Source of the DNA: Gorsachius magnificus
Lineage: Eukaryota; Chordata; Aves; Pelecaniformes; Ardeidae
Assembly: GCA_034008185.1 (NCBI GenBank)
Contig: CM067104.1
Coordinates: forward strand, 1,240,001-1,304,000
DNA: 64,000 bases
Direction: 5' to 3'
Shown: piece after piece, positions 12,626 through 25,149 of the stretch
Layout: every line of letters begins with the position of its first letter
Numbering within the stretch: position 1 is the first letter of the stretch
Program-made: the position numbers and the translations under genes
The notes under the pieces: generated by a model
The model's input: only the letters and a program-made list of their open reading frames with translations
Databases searched by the model: none
Told to the model about the DNA's origin: nothing

Positions 12626-14640
12626 GCAACAAGATGGTTAAGGGGCTCCCAACCCTTTCCAGGGATGGATGGAGCAGGTGGAGCTGAAAACTCCAAGCTT
12701 TCCAGAAGCTGTGACTGCTTTCAGCCCAGAAAGCAAACATCTTGCTGGGTATAACCACGTCAAATGTTGTGGGGTGAGAATGTGCTAAAATAACGATGTG
12801 GGAATCGAGCTGGATTTGGGTGAAAAGATGGAGCAACGCTAGGGAATGTGTCCAGCTCACAAGGCATGGTCCTCTCCTGTTGGTACACACCTATGCCATT
12901 CCTTGGATTTGCAATTTGTAGGGCAAAGCAAGGAGAGCAAAAAAACCCAAGGATAAACCATTTTTTCCCCTTCCCCTCTGGCAAAGGCAGCTCAGTCTGT
13001 GCCAGATGTGGGAAGAGTTGGCTCCAGGGGCTGAGGAGGATGGGGTTTTGCAGAAGTGCACAGCAGAGGACATTCCTGAAGAGAGGGGGCTGAGCAAACA
13101 GAAAGGTTGATGGATTTATGAAACGCAATGGCTATGGTAGTGCACTTTGGACTGATCCCCATCTCTGGTGTCTGCAGCAAGGTGCACCGCTTTGGCAGGA
13201 AGAAACAAGGTGCGAGCAGGTATGGCTCATCCCCAGAGCTTAGTCATGGAGGTAAAGGGTGCTGTCATCAGCACACAAACAGAAAACTCCCTGGTCTGAG
13301 TTTCATCCCGGCATGATGACAGGGGCAGATTGAACTGGCTTTGCCTCCCCAAAGGTGTTGAGTTTCCAGAAATCCCATTGACTGCTTTTCTCCAAGTCCC
13401 AGAGAGGGAAGAAGACCTTGGGTGTGCATAAAACATTGCAGCAGCAAACCTTGTGGGAGAGAGCCGAGACCCCCGGCTGCAGCTGGGGCTCGTTGTGCAA
13501 GATGTGCAGACGCGGGACCAAATCGGAGCTGATCATTGAAGAGGGATTCATTATACCCAACTTCACAGCCCCTGGCAAGCCGTTACCCTGAGCTGAACAT
13601 GCAACAGCCCCAATCTCTTCTGTGTCTTCAGAAATGATGAAGCCAAGGGTGTCCCAAATCCCAAGCACCCTCTGCCCAGCTGGGCTGATGCCATCAGGTG
13701 CTGCAGCTGGTTTGAAGCGCTGCAGAACTGGTTCGTGTGTGACCGGCCAAGCAGCTCCTGCCTCTCTGGGGCGGATAAAGGGGTGACTTTTCTTTGCCGT
13801 CCCCTCAACCGACTCTACTCACCCTAATCCATTGCGATGACACCAAGTAATGCGCATTTTGCTGGGAGGAAACACAGCGCAACGCTTCACTACCCAAGCT
13901 CCAAAATCCCAGGGTGAAATCATGATTCCCCGGATAGGACAGCTTCACTGGTGAGGGTGGATTTTGCTCACATCCCAAGTCCTCTTGGGGGAATAAAGCT
14001 GCCCTGGCTGGTGGCACTTTGGGTGCACATCCCTCGAAACAGCAGGTCTGACCCTTTTAGGTACTGAAGCCAAGTGTGCAAATGCCTGGGTGCCCACCTA
14101 TTGGAAACCCAAAGCCACCACAGTCTTTTCCTTCCCCCCAACTTTCTGTTTTATTTTTAGCTCCCCAGACGGAGACTTCAAAAGAAAATCTCCTTGCAAA
14201 AAGAAAGGCGAGCCTGGCTCATCCTGGCAGAGGTTGTTTCGAGGTGGATTTGCTGTGCGTGGGTATAAGCAGCCACCAGCCGCCGTGAATCACAGGGTTG
14301 CAAATGCTGAGTAAAGTTCCACTCCCCGGAGCCGAGCACTGTGATTCAGGGAGCAGGAGTGTGCACGAGGCCATGCCTGCCCCACAGATTTTGGGGCTTA
14401 CAAGCTATTCCCTACAACCAAACCCTAGGTTTGGGTGAGATGTTCCAACCTGGTGGGTATTAATCCCATCGAATCCCAATCAAGCGGGGATCAAGGGTGG
14501 GCAGTGACCTCTGGTATGGTCCAGCTGCTGAGGTGGCCAAGAACCAGGCTCCTCATTTGCACTGAGATGGGCTGGGGCCAGGGGAAGCCTTGGGGAATGG
14601 AGTGCTGAAATCCTGGGGGAACAAGGAACTGGGCCTGGAG
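12626..14640. other. Intergenic, nothing recognised
   Basis: Unique DNA up to the pentamer arrays. Open frames are short and unrelated to known families. Confidence 0.5.
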
Positions 14641-14762
14641 GAGAAGAGAGAAGAGAAGAGAAGAGAAGAGAAGAGAAGAGAAGAGAAGAGAAGAGAAGAG
14701 AAGAGAAGAGAAGAGAAGAGAAGAGAAGAGAAGAGAAGAGAAGAGAAGAGAAGAGAAGAGAA
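14641..14762 (+). repeat. (AAGAG)n pentanucleotide array
   Basis: About 24 near-perfect copies of AAGAG. The pure purine strand makes it mirror-symmetric and capable of triplex (H-DNA) formation. It abuts a second, different pentamer array. Confidence 0.98.
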
Positions 14763-14893
14763 AGAAGGAAAGGAAAGGAAAGGAAAGGAAAGGAAAGGAA
14801 AGGAAAGGAAAGGAAAGGAAAGGAAAGGAAAGGAAAGGAAAGGAAAGGAAAGGAAAGGAAAGGAAAGGAAAGGAAAGGAAAGGAAAGGAAAAA
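14763..14893 (+). repeat. (GGAAA)n pentanucleotide array
   Basis: About 25 near-perfect copies of AAAGG/GGAAA directly continue the AAGAG array, giving roughly 250 bases of uninterrupted purine strand. Confidence 0.98.
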
Positions 14894-16913
14894 GAAACAG
14901 GAATACTTCCTTTAATGCTAGTAAATTGGATGCCCTGGGGGAAAAAATACCCATGAGTTCCCTCCCCAGTGTTTGTTTTTGAAAATATTGTTGCTAAACA
15001 TGAACCATGGGCCAAACCCAACTGGGCGTAAATTGGCCCTGCCCCAAACACTTCAAAGGAGCCAGGCTGCCTTACACCACCAACACATTTGGCCCAAGGA
15101 AGAGTTTTTCTTGGCAGTTGGAGCTTCCAGCCACGCCAGGGCTCCGCTCGCCCTGGCCCAAGCGCAATGCTCTGATGAAAGCTCCCCTCGTTTGGCTCCA
15201 CAGCCCAGCACCATCCCGGGCGTGAGCATCGGATGAGCCGGCAAACCCGCCAGCGCTCGGGTTGGCCTTACTTCACTCCTAGCATGCGGCAGGCTGAACA
15301 TTTCATTTACGGAAATTAATAAATTAATTATCCAGAAGTCAGAATAATATCTACAGGTCCAAAAAAGTGCCATGGATGGGTGCAAGGGAGACCACGTTTG
15401 ATTTTAGGTGTACAGGGGGAAAGCCAAGCATTTTTGTGTGTCTGTCTGTGCACAAGGGTTGGCTCTTGGCTTACTCAAACCAAAGGAAATCCTTCTTTTG
15501 GCTCTAGCAGCAACCTAAAAGATCCCCATGTGTGTTGAAGAATAAACCATTTTAAGTTGTGGGATTATGGAGGGAATTTGCCTTTTTCTGTAGCCGCTTT
15601 CATTGCTGCTCGTCCCAGCTCGTGGAAATCAGAGCCCCTACAACGAGTTGGGACTTATCTAGGCAGGCTTTTTACCACCGCTGAAACTCAATGGGAAAAG
15701 GTGATCAAATCATAGAACCATAGAAAGTTTGGGGTTGGAAGGGACCTTTACAGGTCATCTAATCCAACCCCCTTGCAGTGAGAAATGTGGGAAATGTGAT
15801 GGCATGGGGTGACCCCCTCTTGCCCACCACTGCAGGGTTTGGGGTGGTTTCTTCCCAGATCCCATTTGGACCGAGCAGCTTCACACCTTGACATGGGAAT
15901 GGAAATAAAATGCTCACATGGGACCGGAGCGCACATCCACTGCCATTTAAAAAAAAAAAGGAGATAAAGCAAAAGAACAAAGCAGCAATTAAAAGCATGC
16001 TATAAAGAAGTCTTCCCTCTCTTGTTTGGGCATCTTTGGTAGCAAATCCCAGGGCGAAGCAGGCAAGAGGGATTTGCCCCCAGACCCATCTCTCCCATTT
16101 CCCACCTGCCCCCAGTCTCCCCACGGAGCAATTTTCAAAGGATTCTGCCCTAATTTCATGCCCTGAAATATGGTGGGATTGGAGGCAAGGGAGATGCCCT
16201 TTTTCTGCCTTACGTCTAAGCAATTTAGGGGCCAAAGAGTTAATTCCTTCTTGGCTTGGGCACTTTTGAAGCTCCTGAGATGAGCAGGCACTTCTGAAAC
16301 TGTTCCCCTGGTGATTTTCCAAGCCTTTGGAAAAGGCATCCCTGGGTTTGAAGTCCCTTGGCCATTTGCTGCCATTTTTCTCCCTACTGATTCGGAAAGT
16401 TTTGCTCTAGTGATGGAAATAAATAAGACAAAAATGTTCAAGAGAAGGGGAAAAAAACCACAGATTTGGGGGAGGGGAGAAAGGTCTGGGAGAGGAATAT
16501 TTCCAGAGGCAGCGAGTCATGGGAAAAATCCGTTGTTTGACTGGAAAACAGATTTTTAACCATGCGAGACACGGCAGAGCGGGAAGGTTTCTTCAGCTTG
16601 GCCAACTGAAGGCACATTTAGTCGTGGGTGTGTGTGTGGGGGGGGGGTGTTTAAGCTTTTGTTAATCAGTTCACATAACCACAGCCAATCCCGTTACCCT
16701 CCACAATTGCATCCGGCCGAATCTCTCTGGCATCTCCCAAGGCGTTTTCATCCATTCAACCATCCCTCCATCTCTCTTGCCTCTCCCTGCTCCTTCCAAC
16801 CCTGCCACCCCACTTTTCCAGCTCTCCCCTCCACTTTTTTTTGCCAAAACAGTCCTCTTAACTGCAATATTTTGTTAATAATATGGGGACACATCCAGCC
16901 ATCAATTTTTAAG
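14894..16913. other. Intergenic with one CR1 remnant
   Basis: Unique DNA except for the 75-base CR1 end at 15.7 kb. A short AT-rich patch, ACGGAAATTAATAAATTAAT, lies at 15310-15329. No gene supported. Confidence 0.5.
15708..15783 (-). mobile_element. CR1 LINE 3'-end remnant
   Basis: The + strand shows AATCATAGAACCATAGAAAG followed by GGTTGGAAGGGACCTTTACA and GGTCATCTAATCCAACCCCC. This is the reverse complement of the CR1 3' terminus with its octamer-type tail. Only about 75 bases remain. Confidence 0.9.
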
Positions 16914-17575
16914 CATAGAATCATAGAATAGAATCATAGAATCGTTTAGGTTGGAAAAGACCTTTAAGATCACCAAGCCAAACCATTCCCCACCCCGCCC
17001 CCCCCCAACCCCGACAGCCCTTTGGGGAAGGAATTGTTCCCCATGGCCAACCCAACCCTGCCCTGGCACAACTTGAGGCCGGTGCCCTTCGTCCCCCCCC
17101 CCCCCTCCCCAGCTCCGCTGCCCTTCTCTGGACACGCTCCAGCCCCTCCAGGTCCTTCGGGGAGGGAGGGCCCAACCCTGACCCCAGCAGTCGAGGGGCG
17201 GCCCCCCCAGTGCCCAGCACAGGGGCACGGTCCCTGCCCTGCTCCTGCTGGCCACACCACTCCTGACACAAGCCAGGATGCCGCTGGCCCTCTTGGCCAC
17301 CTGGGCACCCTGCTGGCTCATATTCAGCCGCCTGTTGACCAACCCCCCCAGGTCTTTTTCCGCCGGGCAGCTTTCCAGCCCCTCTGCCCCACGCCTGGAG
17401 CATTGTGGGGGGTTGTTGTGACCCCAGGGCAGGACCCGGGCCTTGGCCTTGTTGACCCTCACCCAATTGGGCTGGGCCCATGGATCCAGCCTGGCCAGGT
17501 CCCCCTGCAGACCCCCCTCCCCCCCAGCAGATCCACACTCCCACCCAGCTTGGTGTCATCTGCATAACCCCAGTC
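16914..17575 (-). mobile_element. CR1 LINE, 3' portion with ORF2 C-terminal remnant
   Basis: The element ends (in + orientation begins) with repeated CATAGAAT units at 16914-16940 and GGTTGGAAAAGACCTTTAAG. The - strand translation carries CR1 ORF2 C-terminal sequence: AKARVLPWGHNNPPQ, EKDLGGLVNRRLNMSQQ, VAKRASGILACVRSGVASRSR. It is interrupted by frameshifts, and the stretch after LERVQRRA is scrambled or partly deleted. It is the last recognisable transposon before the Hox genes. Confidence 0.92.
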
Positions 17576-17989
17576 CGGGTCAAGAGGATACTTTGTTTAA
17601 AGCCAGTAAAAGTACCATTTTCCTACCAAGAGGACTCTTTCATAGAAGTGTGAATCATTTCTCTTCCTGTTGACATGTTTTATTTTGTTGAATTTACGCC
17701 TGACAAATTTAGGAGGCAAAGAATGAGCCTGAACATCTCGTAAGGGTGGCGATTTTTCATAAAGGGCTGTTGTGAGAGGGAAGCATTTAAGGCAGAATAA
17801 ATCTCTCCTTGGGCAGGGAAGCACATGATGGGGGGGGTCAAAAAAAGATCCAACAACCCTATAAGGTGGTAAATTGCAAAGTTGTTTTTTTAAAAAGCCC
17901 TCAAAAGTCCCCAAGCTCTAGCTCTTGTTTAGGAAATCAGGGGGTTTTGGCAGCTGGGCAAGAAGAAACGGGAAAAAGAACAACAACAA

Positions 17990-18235
17990 AAAGTCAAGTG
18001 AAATCTTCCCACCAAGAAATAATTTATCCAAGATTTCATCTGCAGGCACATCCAAAAGCAATTACAGGAGCCTCATTACCATTATTTATTGAACCACCCC
18101 CTCTAGCTAGAGGAAAAGCAAAATACAGAACCGAAGTGAGAGGAAAAGGCCTCTTATAAAAATAGTTAAAAGTCCATAAAGGCTGCCGGATGATGTAAAG
18201 AAAAACCAACAAAGAAACCGCGCTGGAAAGCAGAT
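17990..18235. promoter_or_regulatory. Candidate conserved non-coding element
   Basis: First unique AT-rich island after the last CR1, with AAATAATTTATCC, AAGCAATTACAGG and CATTACCATTATTTATTG. It resembles the other islands in motif content. Confidence 0.38.
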
Positions 18236-18583
18236 TAAATCCTTGTGTGGTGCCTTGGAGGCAGCGGGAAACCAAGAAGGTCAAGCCCAGTTGCATGTCC
18301 AGGAGGTCCTGGCTGGGTTCAGGTGCCTTCAGACCTCGTCCTCCCCACAAAGAGCAGGAGGAAGGCTCGGTTCTGCTTGTGCTTCTCAGTTGATAGAAAA
18401 GAAAGGTAAAATGTCCTGGAAACATAATATACAATCTGGGAAATACACTGGGAAAATATTCCAGAGCTGGGTGATGTTGTAGGTCTTGGACATTGCTGTC
18501 CTCTTTCCCTGACCACGAACATGTTGGAGGCGATGGAGAACATCAATAGCGTCCAAGGTCCACGTTCACACATGGTGTACACT

Positions 18584-18700
18584 GGGATGGATAGATGGAT
18601 AGACGGATGGGTGGGTGGGTGGGTGGGTGGATGGATGGATGGATGGGTAGGTGGGTGGGTGGGTGGATGGGTGGGTGGATGGGTGGGTGGATAGATGGAG
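18584..18700 (+). repeat. (GGAT/GGGT)n tetranucleotide array
   Basis: Interspersed GGAT, GGGT and GATA tetramers extend over about 115 bases. Confidence 0.95.
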
Positions 18701-20080
18701 AGGCAGTCCTAAGTGAGCCTTCCCTTTCTTTTCATTTCCATTGATAATTTTCTTTAGAGACTCTTGGTTCTATGTGAAGAGAACTCAAGTTTTTTTTAAA
18801 AATCCCAACTTTGCATTGAAAAGGAATTCAATCATTTCAATAAAAATGAAAATTTATGCCAAAAATATCTTTTGGGGATGAAACCCCTGAGTGCGATGAC
18901 CCAGCTCATTGGGAATAGACATGTGCATTTGTTTCCATGTTGAATATTGCCTTAACACCAGTCCCTGCAGCCTGGGGAGGTTGGGGGGCACTTTCCCAAG
19001 GGGGTCAGCATCTCGGGGCTGCAAAATCAGTCCTCTGATCCCATCTCACATCTTCTCCTCTCTCTCGGTGCCCTTCTTTCTGGTGATCCTGGGAACAACA
19101 GGCCTGCATGGGTGGCCACCTATGAAGCTGCAGAAAGGATGAGGTCTTCCAGAAGAAGCAGTATTTCTTGACCCACGTGTCCTGCTGTTGGAAAGGGAGC
19201 CCTTTCCCCTGTGTCTCCCCACCCCATGCCTCCTTCCCAGCTCCTTCTTCCAGCACACCTGCATGCTGTGAAGGAAAATGGGGATTCCCCAAAAAGAACA
19301 AAGCTCCCCAACACCTTTGAGGTCATTCTTGTAATGGATGTAGTTGTACAACAGACCTTCTCGTCTTTAACCCATTTGGTCCCCTCTCCTGTACGTTGTG
19401 CTCCTCTGGGTCCTTCCCTCATACCCGGCATTTGAGGCATGTGCCAATGGTCTCTGGAGCTGGAGATTGCAACCTCAACTGGAGTCTCACGTATGTGGAC
19501 AGGGAAATAAATTCTCATTCTTCACTGGGAGAGCTCGAGGTTGGTGCAGACGATGCATTGGAATAGTGCGGTGGGGACATCAGGAGAAGAGGAGAAAAGC
19601 CAGAAAGGCAATGGGGGCACGAAGAGATGGGCAGTGGGTGGGACACATGCATCCCCAAGGGACACCGCAACCATCGCTGCCTTGGTCTAAAGAGGAGATG
19701 AACCCAGACATCATCGCTACACCCCCAAAAAAATTCCCCTGAAGAGTTACAGAGGCAACTGTGCGGCACAGAGATGAGAAACTCAACTTGGCTTTGACCA
19801 GCCTGAGCCTGGACAGGCACCGGCCCCGCCAGGGCAGAGTCACACCTGGGTTAAAAGGGATGTAACCAAATTTTGATATCACAAAAAATACCCAACGGCC
19901 AGGAGAGAGAGGGGAAAAATATTATGGGAGAATGGGAGAAGTGAGATTGTGGGGTTTTTTTCCTTTTCTTACTAAAAAAACCCCATATATATTGTTTTCT
20001 GCTACATATTTTATTTAAAGGGACAGGGGGAAGAACCATGCGTGTTGCTTGGGGCAAGAAAAGGGGGAATTGGGGCCGTA
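18701..20080. other. Intergenic, nothing specific recognised
   Basis: Unique DNA with an AT-rich start (18760-18890). No gene or transposon recognised. Confidence 0.5.
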
Positions 20081-20084
20081 CAAA

Positions 20085-20470
20085 CACCGCGCGGGGGGGG
20101 TGAGGGGGCGGAGAATCCGCAGCCCTCCGCGCACTGCCTGCCTGGGAGAGGCGCCCGTCTGCGCAGCTCCGCCAACGCGCTGTTTCCGCAGGCGGGGGAG
20201 CAGAAGATGCGCGGGTTTTGCGCCCAGCGCTTCCCATCCCCCGGGAAAACAACAACAACAAAAAAAAACCCAAACAAACAAAAAAAACCCACAAAAAAAC
20301 CCCAGATTTTTCGGGGGGGGGGGGGGGGCGGGAAAGCGGGATGCGCGGCGGCGGGGGGTGCTCGGCGCTGCAGGTGCCGGGGGGCAGAGCCCCCCCCCGG
20401 CCCCGGCCCCGGCTGAGCCTGGAAGCGCTCATCGCATTAGTCATAGGTCACCGGGACGGCTCCGAGTTAA
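20085..20470. promoter_or_regulatory. Orphan CpG-rich block
   Basis: A local cluster of CpG (GCGCGG, CCGCAGCC, CCGCGCAC, CCAACGCGC, TGCGCGGG, GCGCCCAGCGC) lies in a flank that is otherwise CpG-poor, 15.5 kb from HOXC13. A G run (20313-20328) and A/C-rich low complexity lie inside. No coding exon is evident. It may mark a non-coding transcript promoter or a Polycomb-type element. Confidence 0.45.
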
Positions 20471-20560
20471 GACATGCACAGATCATCATGGAAATCTCTC
20501 CCCATTCCCACGGGAGCGAGCTGGCACCGAACCACCCGTGCAGGGCTGCTTTCCTGGCTT
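20410..20560. promoter_or_regulatory. Candidate conserved element at the CpG block edge
   Basis: GCTCATCGCATTAGTCATAG, GGTCACCGGGACGGC and AAGACATGCACAG form a unique, non-repetitive stretch directly after the CpG cluster. Confidence 0.35.
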
Positions 20561-20729
20561 TTGATTATTATTATCTTTTTTTTTTTATGAATTATTCCCC
20601 CCCCCCCCCCCCAAGGAAACCCCCAGGTAGATCCATTATTCTCCTCCTCCTCGCAAATAACCCATCGATGGGCTTGAAAAGCACCTTCCCGCCCGGGGAG
20701 GTGAAAGAAAAGACCCGAGGGAAACAAAA

Positions 20730-21575
20730 ATAAAGCCCGAAGAACTGATTTCCTTCCTAAAATAAATTAGTCCCGGTTCAAAGACCGGCGCTGCCGTTTG
20801 GCGGCTGATAAGGATCGAATTTTTTTATTTTTTCTATCAGTGCTTGGCTTTCCTAAATTAAGAGGTATTTAAATTGGGGGGGGGGGGGGGGGGAATATTG
20901 GCTGGGTAAGAAGGAGTAGATATTTCCAAGGTTGGATGCTAAATTGAAATTCCCCAAAGAAGAAAACGTATAAATATAGCCGAGCAAAATACAACGATTT
21001 TTATTTAAGATTTGGAGCATTTTGGGTCCTTAGAAAAAAAACACAACTTTAAGCGTCGACGACCTTTTCAAGAACCTATTTTTGCTCTTTTTAAACCAGA
21101 ATTTCGTCTTTTCGCTGCTTTTTCCCCTTCAGTTCTTGCAGTCTTCGCCCATCGGGCAACTTCTCTGTAAGTTTAAAAAGCGCCTTTTTGGGAGGGAAAA
21201 GGGAGAAACCTGACAAAATCGGGTTCTTTTAGGGCTTGTTCGCTTTTTTAATGTTACCTCCCAGAAAGTCATTTAACTGGTTTATGAATTTTTTTAACAT
21301 AGAGCCTGCAGAAACGACCTGCACAGGGCACCAGGGGAAAAAAGCCCCCAGGACACTGCGAGGTTGGGCATCGGAGGGTGATGGCTTTTCTTTTTTTGCC
21401 CATTTTTGTGCAATTTCTGAGCCTGAAGAGGCATCAAACGCTGGTCCCAGGGCGGGTATTTTTTTCGGAGCATCAGTTCCCCACAATATTCCGCATTTTG
21501 TCCTGCAGCTCAGAAAAAAAACCTATTCGGATTTAAAAAAAAAAAAACACACACACACCAAAAAAAAGATAAAAT
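20730..21575. other. Unique AT-rich flank with G run
   Basis: AATAAATTAGTCCCGG, TGATAAGGATCGAA and an 18-base G run (20876-20893), then unique AT-rich DNA. May contain regulatory sequence; no gene supported. Confidence 0.4.
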
Positions 21576-21692
21576 AAGAAGGAGAAGGAGAAGAAGGAGA
21601 AGAAGGAGGAGGAGAAGAAGAAGAAGACGACAAAGGAGAAGAAGAAGAAGGAGAAGAAGAAGAAAGAGAAGGAGAAAAAGAAGAAGGGGAAA
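21576..21692 (+). repeat. GAA/GGA purine microsatellite
   Basis: Mixed AGAAGG, GAAGAA and GGA triplets, purine except for one interruption at about 21627-21630. Preceded by a short (CA)n at 21548-21558. Confidence 0.93.
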
Positions 21693-22139
21693 AAACCACG
21701 TTAAATTAACAACTCAATTTAAAAATTGGAAGGAAAAACCTTGGAGGGTGTTGAGGGGACTGGAGCAGTCCCACCGGGCTCCCTGGTTTTGGGGGATGCT
21801 GTGAGTGAAGAAATGGAGTGAAGGGGGGGGATTTGGGGAACCCAAAAGCATGAGGAATGTAGAAAAAATTAGGCCTTTGCTGGAGAAAAAAAAAAAATCT
21901 CACCGAAAAAATCCCAACCAAAGCAGAGACAGTCGGGATGAAATGAAGTGGGAAAGGTGCATGGTGGTGCCTCCTCGTAACTCATCACCTCTGGTCGGGT
22001 GGGAGGTGGATTTTGCTGGGTTTAAGCCCAGACACATAATTATTTTAATTTTTTTTTCTTTTTGTTTTTGGTGGGGAGAGTCAGGAGGCGGGGAGAGGTG
22101 GGGGGAACAACAAGAATTGTTGCTCAAGTCATCCGGGAA

Positions 22140-22390
22140 TGCCTGGCCCAGGGTAATTATTCTCTGACAGTCACTGGTTTTATTTCTTTGGGCATTTCAG
22201 AGTGTCTGGGTTTCAGTGTCGGTTTAAAAGCATCGCCCAGAGCATCTTTTCCATTAATTAAACTGCAAAATCTATGCCAGACATCCAAGAGCTCCCCCAT
22301 TCCCCCCTCCCCGTACCCCAAATCCGTTAGCAGATGATAACGCTCAATTAACACCTTCATCGCACTTAATTAGAGCAATGAATTGCCTCC
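22140..22390. promoter_or_regulatory. Candidate conserved non-coding element
   Basis: Unique island with GGTAATTATTCTCTGACAG, CCATTAATTAAACTGC, CAGATGATAACGCTCAATTA and GCACTTAATTAGAGCAATG. There are four TAATTA/TTAATT-type homeodomain cores in 240 bases, one of the densest clusters in the window. Confidence 0.48.
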
Positions 22391-24278
22391 CCAGTTTCCT
22401 CCTGAGTGCCCCAAATCCTGGGGCTCCCCCATGATGCCTCTCAGCTTGCAGCTCCCCTCAAACCCCAAGGCAGGGAGAGGCCACAAGCCGGCTGGACCCC
22501 CCCATGGGGAAACGGGCTGGGTGGCGCTGAGTCCCAGTAAAGGCAGGATCCGGCCCAGAGATGCACCAAGGTTTTGCCAAAGAAGCCTCCTGGAAGAAAC
22601 GCCGCTTCTCGTTGCCCCCAGTCCCGTTGCAGACACATCTGGGTGATTTATCCCGTCACGCATCTATAGGGACTACGTGTATTTATGCACGCGTGTGTTC
22701 GCATGTGCAGATTTACATGTGTGCGCATCCGTGGGCATAAGGTTGCATGTGGATGTGCTGCAGAGGTGTACGAGCACATGTAGGGCTTTGGGCGGCTGGA
22801 TGGTTGGACTGCTGGATATGCAGATGGACAGGAGGATGGACACAGAGATACATGTTCCTATGGGGTAACAGCTGAAAAAAAAATGAAGATTTGGGTTCAG
22901 GCTGTGTTTGGGCTGGGAGTGGAGGTTGCCACCATGCAGCTCCATGTCATGGCCCTGCCCCAGGAGGGAGTGGGAGTGTGTGTCTTGGTCATTGCTCCAT
23001 CCCAGACTGTCCCCTTGGACAAGAGACAAAGGTCTGCTGTCCCTGGAGGTGACACCCTTCCTCTCCTGGTGCCAGCTGGGATTTCATCCAGGTTGAGGGC
23101 AGACAGACAGGAGGAGGGGAAATGCATTTTTCATGGGAAATGCACAGGTAGATGCAGCTGGATGGGCAGGAGTTGCTTTTTTGGGGGCAATCTCTCCATT
23201 CTGGTGTCCCAGAGAAAATGGACCAACCAAGATGACACAGGCAGAAGATGCCACTCAGGGCTGGCATGAGGAGGTAGCCAAGGGGACAATAAAAAAGGGG
23301 GGGGGGGGGGAATGTCCCCACATCCCAGCAGTCCTGGATCAGCCGTGATGGACCCATACCCCAAATACCACAAGGCCAAGGGGAGGACAGAGGATGCATG
23401 CCCCTGGCACGGAAGAGGCCAGATGTGGCCAGGCTCTGGCTACCAGCTGCTTCTATTGTTTTTGAGAGGGTGGAGATGTCCCCATTGCTGTCCTGGGGGA
23501 CTTGTTTGCTCTGACCCATGGTGGCTGCTGGCGCTTCTCCATTGTCCAGGGACCAAAAGCATCTCCCTGTTGTCCCTCACGGGAGACAGTGGGGACAGCT
23601 TCATTACCCCAGGGGGACTGGGCGGGGTGATGAGACTTGGGCAAATTTGGGCCTAAAATGGACAAAGAGGACCGTCTGTCCCAGATTTGGGGTTGGGGCA
23701 GGAAGGAAAGAGAGACAGAAGAGCTCTCTCTGGGGACTGTTAACTCTGAAGCCTACAGCCTACCCCCGAGGGTGGAAGAAACATAGATGGAGGGGACGGG
23801 GCGGGGGGGGAGTTGCTGCAACAAGACATCTTGGAGTTGCATTTCATACTCATCCCCACCCAGGTGGAGGAGACAAAAAATGTGGGAGCTGGAAGAGGTT
23901 TCCAGGAGCAGGACATATTTTGTGGAGGCACAAGGTGTCCACGGCGGGGGGTCAGATTCGCTTTGGGGGTCAATGCAGTGGGATACACTGAGCCCTGGGG
24001 TGAAGCCTTCCCCTCGGCTCTGTAATGACCCCTCCACAACCCCAGGACTTGCTGGTTCACTCTGCAGATCCCCGGACCAAATTTGGCTCAATATGGGCAA
24101 AATGGTAAAATCTGTCGCTAAGAAGCGAAGGACAAGGAACGCCAAAAGCAGCCGTCGTTGGGAAGAGAGGAACAGTTGCAATTATCTCAGATTGGTGTTT
24201 TGCCAGTAAAATTTTTCCTCTTGTTTCTCTTGGCTTCACTTGATCTGAATTGCCTTTGGGGGAAAAAAAATTCCTTTT
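22391..24278. other. Intergenic, nothing recognised
   Basis: Mixed-composition unique DNA with a TG-rich patch (22680-22780). No gene supported. Confidence 0.5.
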
Positions 24279-24395
24279 TCCTTTCCTTTCCTTTCCTTTC
24301 CTTTCCTTTCCTTTCCTTTCCTTTCCTTTCCTTTCCTTTCCTTTCCTTTCCTTTCCTTTCCTTTCCTTTCCTTTCCTTTCCTTTCCTTTCCTTTC
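24279..24395 (+). repeat. (CTTTC)n pentanucleotide array
   Basis: About 23 near-perfect CTTTC copies. It is the reverse complement of the GGAAA array at 14.8 kb. Confidence 0.98.
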
Positions 24396-25149
24396 CTCCC
24401 CTCCCTTTTTTCCCCCATTCCCCCATTTCTCTCCCTTCTTTCCGTTCTTCCCCAAAGAGGCCGCAATCCACCCCAGAATTCGCAAGGCAAAACCCGCATT
24501 TTTCACCTTCAGTGGCCTCTGCCTGTCCCAAAAGCTGCCTCAGAATTCCCAAATTCACCCCAAGAGCCCCGGCGAGCATCCCCCAAAGTCACAGCACTGC
24601 ATCCATAGGTATCCATACATACCTACAGATCTATAGGTGCATCTGTGTAGGCATAGATCCTCTTAGCCCTACATCTCTGGCTGTGGACGTAGGAGCAGGA
24701 AAAGAGGAACAAATCACCTGTAAATGGTTGAATTCATGGAAATTACCCCTGCCGGGGGAGGGAGAGCAATCAGGGTGCTCGTTCACCATGAAATGCCTGG
24801 GAGATGCAGGATTTGGGTCTTTTTAGGGGGGGGGGTCGTAGGTCAAAGGGGGATTTGGGGGGGGGAAGGAGCCTCTCCTGGGGGTCTCTGCCCATCTCAG
24901 GGGGCGGGGAGCAGAAGCACCTTGGGCTTGACCTAAGAGGGGGCTCTGCGGGGTAAAACCCGAGCCACCAGCCTCAGCCCCGGTCCAGCCTCTTTATTTT
25001 TAGTTTATTCTGCTGGGGAGAGGTGGCAGGAATTCCCCTCCTCTCCCCAGTGGGTTTTGCCGTGGATGGGGGCAAAGCCCCCAGGGCTGGTGGCCACCGT
25101 GGGGTGTCCGTGGGCCAGCAAAGGCAAGGAAAAAAAAAAAAAAAAAAAG

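Noticed and set aside
14491..15201. 236-codon frame on the - strand and partners across 14.6-14.9 kb
   Set aside because: It is a translation of the pentanucleotide arrays (repeated FLSFP and SSLLF units), not a gene.
16902..17583. 186- and 220-codon - strand frames as host genes
   Set aside because: They are the CR1 ORF2 C-terminus with frameshifts.
24057..24826. Long frames across 24.2-24.5 kb on both strands
   Set aside because: Repeat translation of the CTTTC array with arbitrary flanks.
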